NCBI GenBank assembly: GCA_047629355.1
Contig: JBLHWU010000041.1
Span: forward strand, 1-34,644
DNA length: 34,644 bases
DNA from: CAYUNA01 sp047629355
GTDB lineage: Bacteria > Bacteroidota > Bacteroidia > Chitinophagales > Saprospiraceae
Reading direction: 5' to 3'
The notes under the pieces were generated by a model, which saw only the letters and a program-made list of their open reading frames with translations, was not told the origin of the DNA and searched no databases. This document shows positions 25,393 to 34,570 of the stretch, one piece after another. Made by a program: the position numbers and the translations under genes. Each line of letters opens with the position of its first letter. Position 1 is the first letter of the stretch.

Positions 25393-26499
25393 TTAGAAAT
25401 TTGGGCAGTAAACACCCCGTTTTTGTAAGTTGCAAAATTTGTAAATCATTGCAAATTCAAACGAACCGTTACCGTTACTCGCTGGTCTCAATGTCGATAT
25501 GTTGATATCGTAGCTGAAGCCAATGCTGAACTGGTTGTAGTCAAATCGAGTTGATAGAATCGCTGCATCAGATAACACACCACTACCTACTTTATTAGAA
25601 ATCCGTACCCATGCTCCAATGTGGAAAGCTTGTTGTGTGCGTGATGCACCACTACCTAATCGGAATTTCAAGCTCGTACCCGAGTTAATCTGTAAAGAAG
25701 GACCTTGCTTCATAAAGATGATACCAGGGACTAAACCAATTTTATTGGTCACCTCAAACTCACCACCTGCATGTGCTGTCCAACGGCTGTACAAAAATTC
25801 TTCTGCGCGTTCGTCACTTGTTGTTCCTGGATTCTGCAAAAAGAAAGATTGATTTGCTTGGTTTAAGTGATGAAATGCACCACCAATATACAAGTTATTA
25901 TTTTCATCAAAAACAGAGAACCAAAGCAAACCTGCTCCTACATCTCCGAATAAGAAGTTGTCATCATTGAAATTCCCATTTTCGCCAGACTCAAAACCTC
26001 CAAAATCATCGTTGGTAGTCATTCCCGAAGCAACACCTACTTGGATTTGATTTCCCCATCGCAATTTCAAGAAATCAAGGCTTCGCTGTGCCAATCCACC
26101 CTCAGCACCAAATACTAAGTAGTGAGAAGAACCACGTCCACCACCCATTCGCTTAGCGTAGGAAAGAGAAATTTTTCCAGTTGTGGTTGCAAAACTTGCT
26201 TCACCAGCTTTATCACCCCAAAAAGTAGCACCGACACCGAAGTTATCGTACCGTCCAACTGCGATTTTTTGGTCGTAAGATACAGAGTAAGTATTGAAAG
26301 CATTTTCTTTCAACACGCTTGCCCATTGGTTTCTATAGTTAGCAGCCAATCGGACATTACAGTTCATCACACCCGTCAAAGCAGGATTCAAATTCAGTGG
26401 CGACATGTAAAACTGGGAGAAGTGAATGTCTTGTGCACTCAATGACAAGGTCCCAACCATCATAAAAAAGGAAAGCAAGAAAAGTCTAAATGATTTCAT
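25393..26499 (-). CDS. PorP/SprF family type IX secretion system membrane protein (second copy)
   Basis: A 368-residue outer-membrane protein with signal peptide (MKSFRLFLLSFFMMVGTLSL) and the family opening QDIHFSQFYMSPLNLNPALT-GV-NCNVRLAANYRNQW. It shares this signature and the strand pattern with the protein at 571-1587 but is clearly diverged, so the two are old paralogues rather than a recent duplication. It stands alone with its own terminator and without an adjacent OmpA or adhesin gene. A role in T9SS function or anchoring of surface proteins is inferred from the family. Confidence 0.9.
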   Translation of the reverse strand: MKSFRLFLLSFFMMVGTLSLSAQDIHFSQFYMSPLNLNPALTGVMNCNVRLAANYRNQWASVLKENAFNTYSVSYDQKIAVGRYDNFGVGATFWGDKAGEASFATTTGKISLSYAKRMGGGRGSSHYLVFGAEGGLAQRSLDFLKLRWGNQIQVGVASGMTTNDDFGGFESGENGNFNDDNFLFGDVGAGLLWFSVFDENNNLYIGGAFHHLNQANQSFFLQNPGTTSDERAEEFLYSRWTAHAGGEFEVTNKIGLVPGIIFMKQGPSLQINSGTSLKFRLGSGASRTQQAFHIGAWVRISNKVGSGVLSDAAILSTRFDYNQFSIGFSYDINISTLRPASNGNGSFEFAMIYKFCNLQKRGVYCPNF

Positions 26500-27345
26500 A
26501 AAATAAGTTTTTTAAGAACAGTCTCTGAAAAGGTCTTTAAAGGATTCCTTTTTTTAAGCTATCCGAATTTTGCACTAAATTAATCTAATGATTTCCAACT
26601 CTTAGACCTTTAGTTATGCAACGTATTCTGAAAAGTATTTGTTAGTTAAATTTTGAACAACTATTATGTTCAACCTGATTTCGTATTTACTTCCCAATTC
26701 AAATTTAAGTAACAATTAGTGAATCAATTAGTATTTGTTACTTAACATAGCGCAATTATAAACAATGTCTTTTGAATCGGGTAATTTTTTCTGTTAAAAT
26801 ATTTTTTTTGCTAAATAGACTACACCATAATTTAGGATTTCTAAAGATAGATTTTCAATTATTCTACTAATTTTGGATGCAAAAAAAACATACAGTAATA
26901 ACCAAAACTTCTCATCTCCAAGAAAATTGGGTACAACTTATTTTTTAAATTGTAGGTGAACTTGTTTAAATTTATTCTTGGGCGTTTCCAACTAACGCGA
27001 CTTGATTGAAATATTTTATTGAGCGAGAAAGAATCCAAAGTGGGCATTTTTCGTAGTTCTCTTTCTATTAAAGCAAATATCGTTAAAAATTCCAAAGATT
27101 CTATTCCTAAACGGATTTTTTTTTGGGAAATTACACTTTTAACAAATTCAGGACACTTCATCGCTCTTTTATATTAGATGTCTAAAGGTAACGTTTCGCT
27201 GCCTGAGTAATGTTTTTTTTTGCAACCGTATTCAGAGAATTACAGCCATTAACCATTAATTACTTTAGACTTTATGAATGGCGACTCTGGATAATTCGCA
27301 AACTATTGATTATCAATTATTTGCAATTCTAAAAAAGCTACTCAT
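26500..27345. other. Intergenic region with palindromes and a doubtful frame
   Basis: AT-rich spacer of 846 bases. TAAGTAACAA (26706-26715) faces TTGTTACTTA (26735-26744), a perfect 10-bp inverted pair that recalls the AAGTAAC tips of the MITEs. A 100-codon minus-strand frame (26859-27161) has no recognisable similarity. The right end enters the palindrome at 27266-27361. Confidence 0.4.
26859..27161 (-). CDS. Doubtful 100-residue frame
   Basis: Opens MKCPEFVKSVISQKKIRLGI and ends FFLHPKLVE. There is no signal peptide, membrane helix or known motif. It might be a remnant of a larger gene or a chance frame in AT-rich DNA; nothing beside it supports expression. Confidence 0.2.
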   Translation of the reverse strand: MKCPEFVKSVISQKKIRLGIESLEFLTIFALIERELRKMPTLDSFSLNKIFQSSRVSWKRPRINLNKFTYNLKNKLYPIFLEMRSFGYYCMFFLHPKLVE

Positions 27346-27361
27346 TCATAAAGTCTTTTGT
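27266..27361. repeat. Imperfect palindrome containing the DUF5916 gene stop
   Basis: AGACTTTATGAATG at 27269-27282 faces CATTCATAAAGTCTTTTG on the right, with inner matches GCAAA/TTTGC and ATTGAT/ATCAAT. The last codons and the TGA stop (27346-27348) of the gene at 27346 lie in the right arm. It may serve as a terminator or be an inserted element. Confidence 0.5.
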
Positions 27362-29832
27362 TTTAAACTCAAATAATCCAAATAGTAAATCATTTTAAAT
27401 GACAAACTATTCAAAGCTGGAATATCTCGCAACTGCTTCGTCCCATCCAAATACCGATACCGCACCGCCTCTTCTCCAGAATCAAATTGAGTTGTATTGT
27501 TTTTCCAAACCACAAAAATATCGCTCCCTGGCGCAAATCTCCACCGATAAACGGCATCTACCGTGAAGGAATTAAAGCTATTGTCACTAAATTCTTTATA
27601 ATCCGAAGGTGCCAATTCTCCATCTTCTCCTAACAAATGAAACGAATCATATTCCGCTTTTGCCCAGTAATGTCTAAACCGAAGCGTGAGCGACATTTTG
27701 TTATTAAAGGTATAAGTCGTCTCTAAAATATTTTGAAATTCAATATTATCCCGTCGTCCAAAAATGATGTCATTGTCTTTATCGTCATACTCCAAAGTAG
27801 TCACGAAACCCTCGTCATTCCAATGATTTCGGCTACTGATGTCGAGTCCGACGGTAAATTTATCGTTGACGCGTACTACCGGTTCAAAGTTGATATTAAA
27901 CCGATTTCGACCCTCTTCTGCATAAGCGGTAAAGTTGGTGCGAATATCAAAATAGAAGGTTTTATTGTAATTAGAAGATATAAATCCACTAAAATCTATG
28001 CGTCGAGAAACGCGATAAAATCGACTAAAATCTGACGTTCTTGGTTCAAAATAATCATAGCCTTCATACGGTCGTGCGAAGATGTTGAGACCCATGCCAT
28101 AATTGTCATTAGACACTAAGAAAAAATCTGTACCGACGCCTATATTGACGAATTTATTGGGTGCATAGAGTCGTTCATAATCGACAAATATGCCCGTTCT
28201 TAGCCGACGAAATACTGAAAATGGTTCGTAATTATTATAATTTAAAGAGACATAACTTGACCGTTCATTATTCGCAAATAAAAAGCCCAAATCATTGACA
28301 TCATAAGTGTCACTTTCTTCATTATAACCAGCGGCGTACCGCCAGTTTCCACTAATTTTGTTGAATTGAGCGTTGAAAGTATGTCCAAAAACATTATCGG
28401 TATCTTCGTAATATTTTTGGCTGACTGTAAATTTTCCTTCCAAGGCATAAGACTGCGCTTTATTTTTCAAATTAAAAAGGGTTCCTGTTGTATTCGCATC
28501 ATAAAATCGACCTTCCCGCAGCACATTTGTATTAATCAGAGTGACATAGGAGTTGTTTTTTAAATTTTGGTCAAAAACCACCACGTTATAATTGGTCAAT
28601 GGATTGGTCAAAACCCGTCGTCGATTGCCCGAAAGACTATCTTCTATGGTCGCATAAGTATTCTTTGAAATGGCATTAAATACACCGACGCCCAAGCCTC
28701 CAGTCGTCCTTCCCGAAACTTTAGTCGCGTTGTACAATTGCGATTCCCGAGGATTTTCAATAATCGTTTCTCCATCCGAAAGTCCATCATCTGCATCAAA
28801 GAAGCCTATCGGTTGCCCACCAACTCGCCGCGAATAAAAGAGATTACCTTTATTAAACAATTCAACACCTTCCGTAAAAAATTGCCGGTTTTCATCAAAA
28901 CGAACTTCAAACGGCGACAAGTTAAGTACCTGATTGTCAGACTGTACTTGCCCAAAATCGGGTATCAAAGTCATATCCAAAGTAAACGCGTCATTGATGC
29001 CATATTTTACATCCATACCACCGCTAAATGACCTTCTCCAGCTATTTTGTGGATTACCGTTTTTGTCATGATACAAATCGCCATATACGGCTACAAAAGG
29101 GGTCGCGGACAGTCGCACCGGCGATTTTATATTTGAAATACCGCTCACTTGACCCGATTGTTGCAACAGCCCATTTTGAGTTGGGTCAACGGGACTCCAA
29201 TAACTCAATTCTCGATTTCGGCGCACCAGACGCGCAAAATTTATATTCCAAATTTGGTCTACTTCCGCTGGAAAACGGATGGCAGAGTAAGGGATTTTCA
29301 TTTCCACGGTCCAGCCTTCCTCCGTAATTTTCGTCTCACTAATCCACACGGCATCCCAATTTCTATCGCCAGAAAGCATATTATTGCCATTCCCTGCCAA
29401 ATACTTAATATCCAGCTGAACGCCCGCAGGTGTCACCAAAAAACCAACGCCATTGTTCCCATCTTGATACGCATCAATCGTAATTCCAAACCAGTCCGTA
29501 TTCCCAAAATTATCCCGTTCCGACAACTGCTTTTGAATGCTGTCAGGACTGCTATCATACAAGGTCGCACCGATATAAATTGCGGTATTGTCATACAAAA
29601 TCCTTACTTCCGAACGCTGAAATGCATTGATGCCTGGCTTCGGCTCATTTTGAATAAAACCATCCGCTTTTTTAGCATTTCTCCAAGCGGAATCATCCAA
29701 ATTTCCGTCTATTTTAATTGCTTGTTCGATACGATTGGCAGTCGTTTGTTTTTTTAGTGGATCAATACCATTGTTGGCAAAAGACAAGATTGAAATATAG
29801 AAAAGTAGGGAGAGTAGAAGGTATTTTTTCAT
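27346..29832 (-). CDS. CBM9-like/DUF5916 outer-membrane protein
   Basis: An 828-residue exported protein. Signal peptide (MKKYLLLSLLFYISILSFAN), then a carbohydrate-binding family 9-like domain (about 35-230) recognisable from KIDGNLDDSAWRNA, VRILYDNTAIYIGATLYDS and WTVEMKIPYSAIRFP. The remainder (about 240-828) is DUF5916: DVKYGINDAFTLDMTLIPDF, QVQSDNQVLNLSPFEVRFDE and NRQFFTEGVELFN are typical lead-ins, followed by many aromatic beta strands suited to an outer-membrane barrel. The natural ligand is unknown; sugar or glycan binding is suggested by the N-terminal domain. A double-hairpin repeat lies upstream of its start. Confidence 0.9.
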   Translation of the reverse strand: MKKYLLLSLLFYISILSFANNGIDPLKKQTTANRIEQAIKIDGNLDDSAWRNAKKADGFIQNEPKPGINAFQRSEVRILYDNTAIYIGATLYDSSPDSIQKQLSERDNFGNTDWFGITIDAYQDGNNGVGFLVTPAGVQLDIKYLAGNGNNMLSGDRNWDAVWISETKITEEGWTVEMKIPYSAIRFPAEVDQIWNINFARLVRRNRELSYWSPVDPTQNGLLQQSGQVSGISNIKSPVRLSATPFVAVYGDLYHDKNGNPQNSWRRSFSGGMDVKYGINDAFTLDMTLIPDFGQVQSDNQVLNLSPFEVRFDENRQFFTEGVELFNKGNLFYSRRVGGQPIGFFDADDGLSDGETIIENPRESQLYNATKVSGRTTGGLGVGVFNAISKNTYATIEDSLSGNRRRVLTNPLTNYNVVVFDQNLKNNSYVTLINTNVLREGRFYDANTTGTLFNLKNKAQSYALEGKFTVSQKYYEDTDNVFGHTFNAQFNKISGNWRYAAGYNEESDTYDVNDLGFLFANNERSSYVSLNYNNYEPFSVFRRLRTGIFVDYERLYAPNKFVNIGVGTDFFLVSNDNYGMGLNIFARPYEGYDYFEPRTSDFSRFYRVSRRIDFSGFISSNYNKTFYFDIRTNFTAYAEEGRNRFNINFEPVVRVNDKFTVGLDISSRNHWNDEGFVTTLEYDDKDNDIIFGRRDNIEFQNILETTYTFNNKMSLTLRFRHYWAKAEYDSFHLLGEDGELAPSDYKEFSDNSFNSFTVDAVYRWRFAPGSDIFVVWKNNTTQFDSGEEAVRYRYLDGTKQLRDIPALNSLSFKMIYYLDYLSLKQKTL

Positions 29833-29881
29833 GGGAAATCTGTGGTGTAGTTAGGTGAAAATGGTCTTTAGCAAAAGGAGT

Positions 29882-29957
29882 TTGAGGAGGGTGCACGTTT
29901 TTGTGAAAATCATGCATCCTCCTCAATATTTTACTCGCGCTGCCTGCGGAAGCGCGC
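29882..29957 (-). repeat. Double-hairpin repeat, copy d
   Basis: A stem starting TTGAGGAGGGTGCACG pairs with CATGCATCCTCCTCAA (29911-29926) at 15 of 16 positions if one G-T pair is allowed. A G+C-rich palindrome CGCGCTGCCTGCGGAAGCGCG (29937-29957, 21 bases named by its halves CGCGCT and AGCGCG) follows. The order is that of copy b, so it is inverted relative to a and c. Confidence 0.6.
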
Positions 29958-30026
29958 AATGTGATTTTATCGTTGCTCAAATTAAAAAATAAAACTTAGC
30001 TTTTGTGGTATTTAAGGCAATTTTAA

Positions 30027-30165
30027 TTAATAAATTGGACGTTTTAGACTAGCCCTTTTTCATTCTAAGAGATTTTAAAAAATTAAGCATAATTGGCATT
30101 ATAGTTCATTTTTTAGGATTTCTTAGAATGGAAAAGGGCAGCATAAAATGTTTAATTTATTAGTT
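30027..30165. repeat. Long-armed palindromic element, family 3
   Basis: The arms are about 57 bases with scattered mismatches: the left contains GCCCTTTTTCATTCTAAGAG (30052-30071) and the right TTCTTAGAATGGAAAAGGGC (30120-30139). Outer matches continue through a TTTTA block and AATAAATT. The loop is about 22 bases. The right arm resembles bases 1-40 of the window, so it is probably a dispersed repeat. Confidence 0.65.
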
Positions 30166-30225
30166 TGTTATTGCCTAAGTATTCAAAATTTTTATCGTCG
30201 AAATGTTTAATTTTTGCAAAAGTAC

Positions 30226-30250
30226 TAAGAAAGCGCGCGCGTTTTTCTTA
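30226..30250. other. CG-rich palindrome in AT-rich promoter region
   Basis: TAAGAAA, then GCGCGCGCG, then TTTTTCTTA forms a near-perfect palindrome 254 bases before the cyclase start. The alternating CG core is striking in its AT-rich surroundings. It could be a protein-binding site; nothing further can be said. Confidence 0.3.
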
Positions 30251-30503
30251 ATGAAATATTAAAAAGTTAAATGCAAAAATTGTGTCAAACCTTATTTTCT
30301 GTCAAAATTGATACTTAATTCTTTTTTATTATTCAAAAGATGTTCTCTCCTTTCCAATAATTTGTAATTTGCCGTCTAATTCTTGAAGTTGAGATAAGGG
30401 ACGTAATACGCCGAACTGAAATTGCACTAAACGTCAGCGGTTACTGAACTGTTTAATTAAAAACTGCTCAATTTCTATTTTCGACTCCACCGTCAAAAAA
30501 TTT

Positions 30504-33500
30504 ATGCAACCACTTATACCACATTTTATTCAGCAAAAATACCTCGCAGGGGAATCAGTTGGCGTCCTGTCGGGCTATACTGTCTTTGTTGATATGTCCG
30601 GTTTTACACGCCTTACGTCTGTTTTGATGGAACGAGGAAAAGAAGGGGCAGAGCGATTATCGGTTATTTTAAATGATGTTTTTGGACCGATGGTTAGTTG
30701 TGTTTATGAACGGGGCGGTCGGATTCCATACTTCGCAGGTGATGCATTTACGGCTATTTTTGAGGGGGAGAAATCAGAAGCTTATGCGCTAGAAATAATT
30801 GAAATTTCTCAGCAACTACTGCAACTATTAGAAAATACGCAGTCTAAAATTCCAGAATTTGAAATCGGCGTAAAAATTGGTCTTGGCTACGGTGAGATTG
30901 ATTGGGGTATCGTCGGTGGCGAGCAAAAAGCGTTTTATTTTAATGGAGATGGTATTGACGATTGCATCGAAAGTCAGAAATTGGCGAAGAATAGCGAAAT
31001 CATTTTTGGGGAACACATTCAGGCTATTTTCTCTGAAAATCATGGATGGGAAGCGCATGAAAAGCATGGTTTTTATCGAGTAACTAAGCCAATTGAAATT
31101 GAAAATCGTCTATTTTCACCAGCTCATCCTGAGGAGGTTATTGAAAATGTAGCACAGCATTTTCTTCCAGATTCCGTGATGCATTTCAATCAACAGGGAG
31201 AATTTAGAACTGTCATTTCTGTATTTATTTCCTTTGAAGGCATTTCTACTCACGAGGATTTAGACGAATTCGTCAAAGTTGTTTTGGGTAATATCACCAA
31301 ATTTTCTGGCTATTTCAAAGAAGTAGATTACGGTGACAAAGGTGGCATTCTATTAGGCTTCTTTGGCGCACCTGTTTCTTACGAAAACAATGCAGAACGA
31401 GCTTTAGAATTTTTGCGAACAACCGAAGCTGACTTATCAGAAATGCAAGTTCGTACGGGTTTGAAATATCGGGCAGGCGTAACCTCAGGCATCGCTTATG
31501 CAGGCATTGTTGGTGGCCCAGAACGTTGTCAATACGCAGCAGTTGGGACAAATGTTAACCTCGCAGCTCGCTTGATGACCTACGCAGACTGGGGAGAAGT
31601 GATGGTCGATTCGGTTGTGCAAAAAGACCGAAATTTCGATTTCAAATATCGAGGAGAAATCAATTATAAGGGTTTTGATAAACCCATTCCAACGTACAAA
31701 TTTGATGGTCGAAATGTCGAACAGACGCAGGAATATGAAGGCCGGATGGTTGGGCGAGAGGAAGAGTTGAACCAATTATTAGCGATTGCAGGAAAAGCAA
31801 ATGCTGGTCAAACAGAGGTCGTGTATGTGTTTGGAGAAGCAGGGATTGGAAAGTCCAGACTGACCTACGAACTGAAGCAGCAATTGCGCACGATTTATGA
31901 TACGAAATGGTTTAATTGTCGTTCTGATCAAATTTTACAGAAGCCATTCAATCCATTTGTCTTTTTTATTAAAAAACATTTTGACCAATCTTCCGAAAAT
32001 ACAGCCGCTGAAAATAAGGCGGATTTTGAATGCCGTTTTAATTGGTTGTTGAATGATATTCAGGCTTCAGAATATTATCGTGCTGAAATCATCCAACGAG
32101 AGTTAGAGCGAACAAAGCCTGTCTTGGCTCTTTTATTGGGTATAAAATACGACAAATCGCTTTGGGAACAGTTAGATGCCAAAGGTCGGTATCGAAATAC
32201 GATTGCCGCATTTTCTGCACTTTTCTTAGCAGAGTCTTTGGTGAAAGCAGTGGTCATTGAATTAGAAGATGGGCATTGGTTTGACGATAATTCAAAGGCA
32301 TTTTTAAAGGAGTTTATTGGTCAAATTAAGGACTTGCCGATATTCCTTTTGGTGACTTCCCGTTACAATGACGAAGGACAAAAAACGTTTCTTTTCCCAG
32401 ATAGTGCACTTGAAAAAGCAAAAGTTAAACCTACCGAAATTAATCTGAATACGTTGAAAAGCAGAGGTATGAAAGCCTTCGCAGAAAATCGGTTAGGGGG
32501 CGGAATTCATAATGATTTAAAGGATTTATTAAAACGGACAACCAATGGGAACCCGTTTTATTTGGAGCAAATGCTGGAGTATTTTATTGAAAGCAATTTG
32601 CTGGTACAAGAAGAAGGGATTTGGAATATCAAGGACAAAAACGTTCGGATTTCTAATTCCATCAACGCGATTTTGACGGCGCGCATTGACCGTTTATCTA
32701 ATTTGGTGAAAGAGACGGTGAAAACGGCTGCGGTGATTGGTCGGGAGTTTGAAATTCCAATTTTGAAAGAAGTCATGCGTTCGCAGACGGGATTGTTGGA
32801 AGGAGAAATCGAGCAGGATATCTTGACGGAACAAATCAAATCGGCTGAAAAAGGGCAGATTTGGCAAGCGATGAATGAATTGCGCTACATTTTCCGGCAT
32901 TCCTTGTTGCGAGAAGCGGTGTATGAAATGCAGTTGGGCGCAAGGGTTAAAGAATTGCATTTTTTCATTGCGAGAGCGATTGAGAAGATTTATTTAGGCA
33001 ATTTAGAATCAAAATTTGTCGATTTAGCCTTTCATTACGAACAAGCAGAAGACGAAGACAAGACCTTAGAATATTTGGAAAAAGCAGCTGATTTGACGCG
33101 AGATTTATATCAAAATCAGCAAGCGATTCGATATTATGATAAGTTGCTGACCATTCAAGGTAAGAAGAAAGAAAAATACGCTGTCATCAAAACGATGCTC
33201 AAAAAAGGGAGTATTTTGCAGTTGATTGGTCGTTGGGAAGAGGCAGAAAAAGCTTTTGATGATGCCTTGACACAAGCGAGAAGAACGGATGATTTGAAGT
33301 TAATTGGTCGGTCAAACAATACGCTTGGACAGTTGCTGTTGTTGCGCGGAAATTACGAGGATGCCAATATGTATTTGGAAGCTGCTGCCGCGTTTTTTGA
33401 AGCGATTCAATACGAAAAAGGCATTGCGAAAGTATATGGTGATTTAGGTAATTTGTATTTTCGGCAAGGGAGTTATGAGGACGCCAAATCGCATTTTATT

Positions 33501-34517
33501 CGCAGCATTCAGATGTCGGAATTGTATGCACATTCGAGTAGCAATGCGCAGATTGTCGCCAATTTGGGCTTGACCTATATGAATCTGGGGGACTATGCAC
33601 AAGGTGTCAAATGGCAACGTTCGCAGTTGGAGATTTGCCGTCAAATGCACGACCGCCAAGGGATGGCGACTTTGAATGTCAATATGGGAATTGTGCATTT
33701 TGAAGCAGGAGATTACGACGATGCGTTGGATTGCTTTGAAAAAGGCTTAAAACTAAGTGAAGAATTGGGTAATAAATTGCTCGTTTCTATCGCAGTCGGT
33801 AGTCTTGGTCGCGTGTATGAACGTCAAGGTGATTACGAAAAAGCGATGGAACTCTTTGAGGATGACCTTCGAATTACCGAAGAATTGGGTGATAAACAAG
33901 GGATTGCGATTGCCTTGGGTTTGATTGGCGAGTTGAAAGGTATATTGGGTGAATTTGAGGAAGCGCGCCGTTTTATGGAGAAAAATCTGGCGATAAGTGA
34001 AGAGTTGGGCTATCAAAAAGGCATTGCAAAAGCGGTGAATATGTTGGGCGATTTGTTTTATGCGCAACGGAATTTTGCGAAGTCAATTGAGTATTATGAT
34101 AAAGCTATAAAAATCACCCGAGACATTGGTCAGCAGTTGGTTTTAAGTAGTAGTCTGACAGAAAAAGGGATGGCATTGGTGCATTTAGATGAAATGTCTG
34201 AAGCCAAAAAAGCTTTAAAAGAATCGGTGAAAATTGCTCAAAAATTAGGCAACTTTGACTTGATTTTTGAAACACAAATCTTGCAAGCCCGCATTTATGC
34301 AAGAGATGGCAAAAAAGAATTGACAGAAAAGACCCTTCGTGATTTATTAGTAGAAAAATTGGATAGAGAACAGGAAGCTAATGTTCATTTTGGCTTGTTT
34401 ATATTGGTGCAATCTGAGGTTTCACGGGAAAAGGCGTTGGTTATTTTTGAGGAATTGCAGCAGGCGACGCCCTTGTATTTGATTAAGGATAGGTTGAGGG
34501 AGTTGAAGAAGGGGTGA
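30504..34517 (+). CDS. Tandem class III cyclase-ATPase-TPR protein, soluble adenylyl cyclase-like
   Basis: A 1337-residue cytoplasmic signalling protein. Cyclase domain C1 (about 25-190) has both metal aspartates, D30 (VFVDMSGFT) and D80 (YFAGDAF). Domain C2 (about 235-395) lacks them but keeps the transition-state pair N352 and R356 (VNLAARL) and a lysine in YGDKGGILLGFFG. One complete C1/C2 site is thus expected, probably making cAMP. Then come an AAA/STAND-like ATPase (P-loop GEAGIGKS, 444-451; about 415-700), helices, and some eight to ten TPR units (about 850-1310) at 40-residue spacing (e.g. GDYEKAMELFEDDLRITEEL). This is the order in animal soluble adenylyl cyclase. The lysine before FAGD, which helps bind bicarbonate in the human enzyme, is tyrosine 76 here. 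An IS element follows within 60 bases. Confidence 0.88.
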   Translation: MQPLIPHFIQQKYLAGESVGVLSGYTVFVDMSGFTRLTSVLMERGKEGAERLSVILNDVFGPMVSCVYERGGRIPYFAGDAFTAIFEGEKSEAYALEIIEISQQLLQLLENTQSKIPEFEIGVKIGLGYGEIDWGIVGGEQKAFYFNGDGIDDCIESQKLAKNSEIIFGEHIQAIFSENHGWEAHEKHGFYRVTKPIEIENRLFSPAHPEEVIENVAQHFLPDSVMHFNQQGEFRTVISVFISFEGISTHEDLDEFVKVVLGNITKFSGYFKEVDYGDKGGILLGFFGAPVSYENNAERALEFLRTTEADLSEMQVRTGLKYRAGVTSGIAYAGIVGGPERCQYAAVGTNVNLAARLMTYADWGEVMVDSVVQKDRNFDFKYRGEINYKGFDKPIPTYKFDGRNVEQTQEYEGRMVGREEELNQLLAIAGKANAGQTEVVYVFGEAGIGKSRLTYELKQQLRTIYDTKWFNCRSDQILQKPFNPFVFFIKKHFDQSSENTAAENKADFECRFNWLLNDIQASEYYRAEIIQRELERTKPVLALLLGIKYDKSLWEQLDAKGRYRNTIAAFSALFLAESLVKAVVIELEDGHWFDDNSKAFLKEFIGQIKDLPIFLLVTSRYNDEGQKTFLFPDSALEKAKVKPTEINLNTLKSRGMKAFAENRLGGGIHNDLKDLLKRTTNGNPFYLEQMLEYFIESNLLVQEEGIWNIKDKNVRISNSINAILTARIDRLSNLVKETVKTAAVIGREFEIPILKEVMRSQTGLLEGEIEQDILTEQIKSAEKGQIWQAMNELRYIFRHSLLREAVYEMQLGARVKELHFFIARAIEKIYLGNLESKFVDLAFHYEQAEDEDKTLEYLEKAADLTRDLYQNQQAIRYYDKLLTIQGKKKEKYAVIKTMLKKGSILQLIGRWEEAEKAFDDALTQARRTDDLKLIGRSNNTLGQLLLLRGNYEDANMYLEAAAAFFEAIQYEKGIAKVYGDLGNLYFRQGSYEDAKSHFIRSIQMSELYAHSSSNAQIVANLGLTYMNLGDYAQGVKWQRSQLEICRQMHDRQGMATLNVNMGIVHFEAGDYDDALDCFEKGLKLSEELGNKLLVSIAVGSLGRVYERQGDYEKAMELFEDDLRITEELGDKQGIAIALGLIGELKGILGEFEEARRFMEKNLAISEELGYQKGIAKAVNMLGDLFYAQRNFAKSIEYYDKAIKITRDIGQQLVLSSSLTEKGMALVHLDEMSEAKKALKESVKIAQKLGNFDLIFETQILQARIYARDGKKELTEKTLRDLLVEKLDREQEANVHFGLFILVQSEVSREKALVIFEELQQATPLYLIKDRLRELKKG

Positions 34518-34524
34518 TTTGAGA

Positions 34525-34570
34525 TGTGTTAATAAATCAGGACACGAAACTATCTTAACTTTGTGTCCTT
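34525..34570 (+). mobile_element. Left end of an IS3-type insertion sequence (partial)
   Basis: The stretch between the cyclase stop and the transposase start contains GGACAC (34540-34545) facing GTGTCC (34563-34568), a hairpin typical of an IS tip shielding its promoter from readthrough. The exact terminal base and target duplication cannot be set, since the other end lies beyond the window. Confidence 0.55.

Larger units (their letters stand above)
29833..30503. other. Divergent intergenic region with three palindromic structures
   Basis: It separates the DUF5916 gene (minus) from the cyclase gene (plus). It holds double-hairpin copy d (29882-29957), the long-armed element at 30027-30165, and a CG-rich palindrome at 30226-30250. 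No reading frame of note is seen. No clean TAnnTTTG box was found for either gene. Confidence 0.5.

Noticed and set aside
32900..34450. Apparent DNA repeats at about 120-base spacing
   Set aside because: They are the degenerate coding sequence of TPR units in the cyclase protein, not DNA-level repeats.
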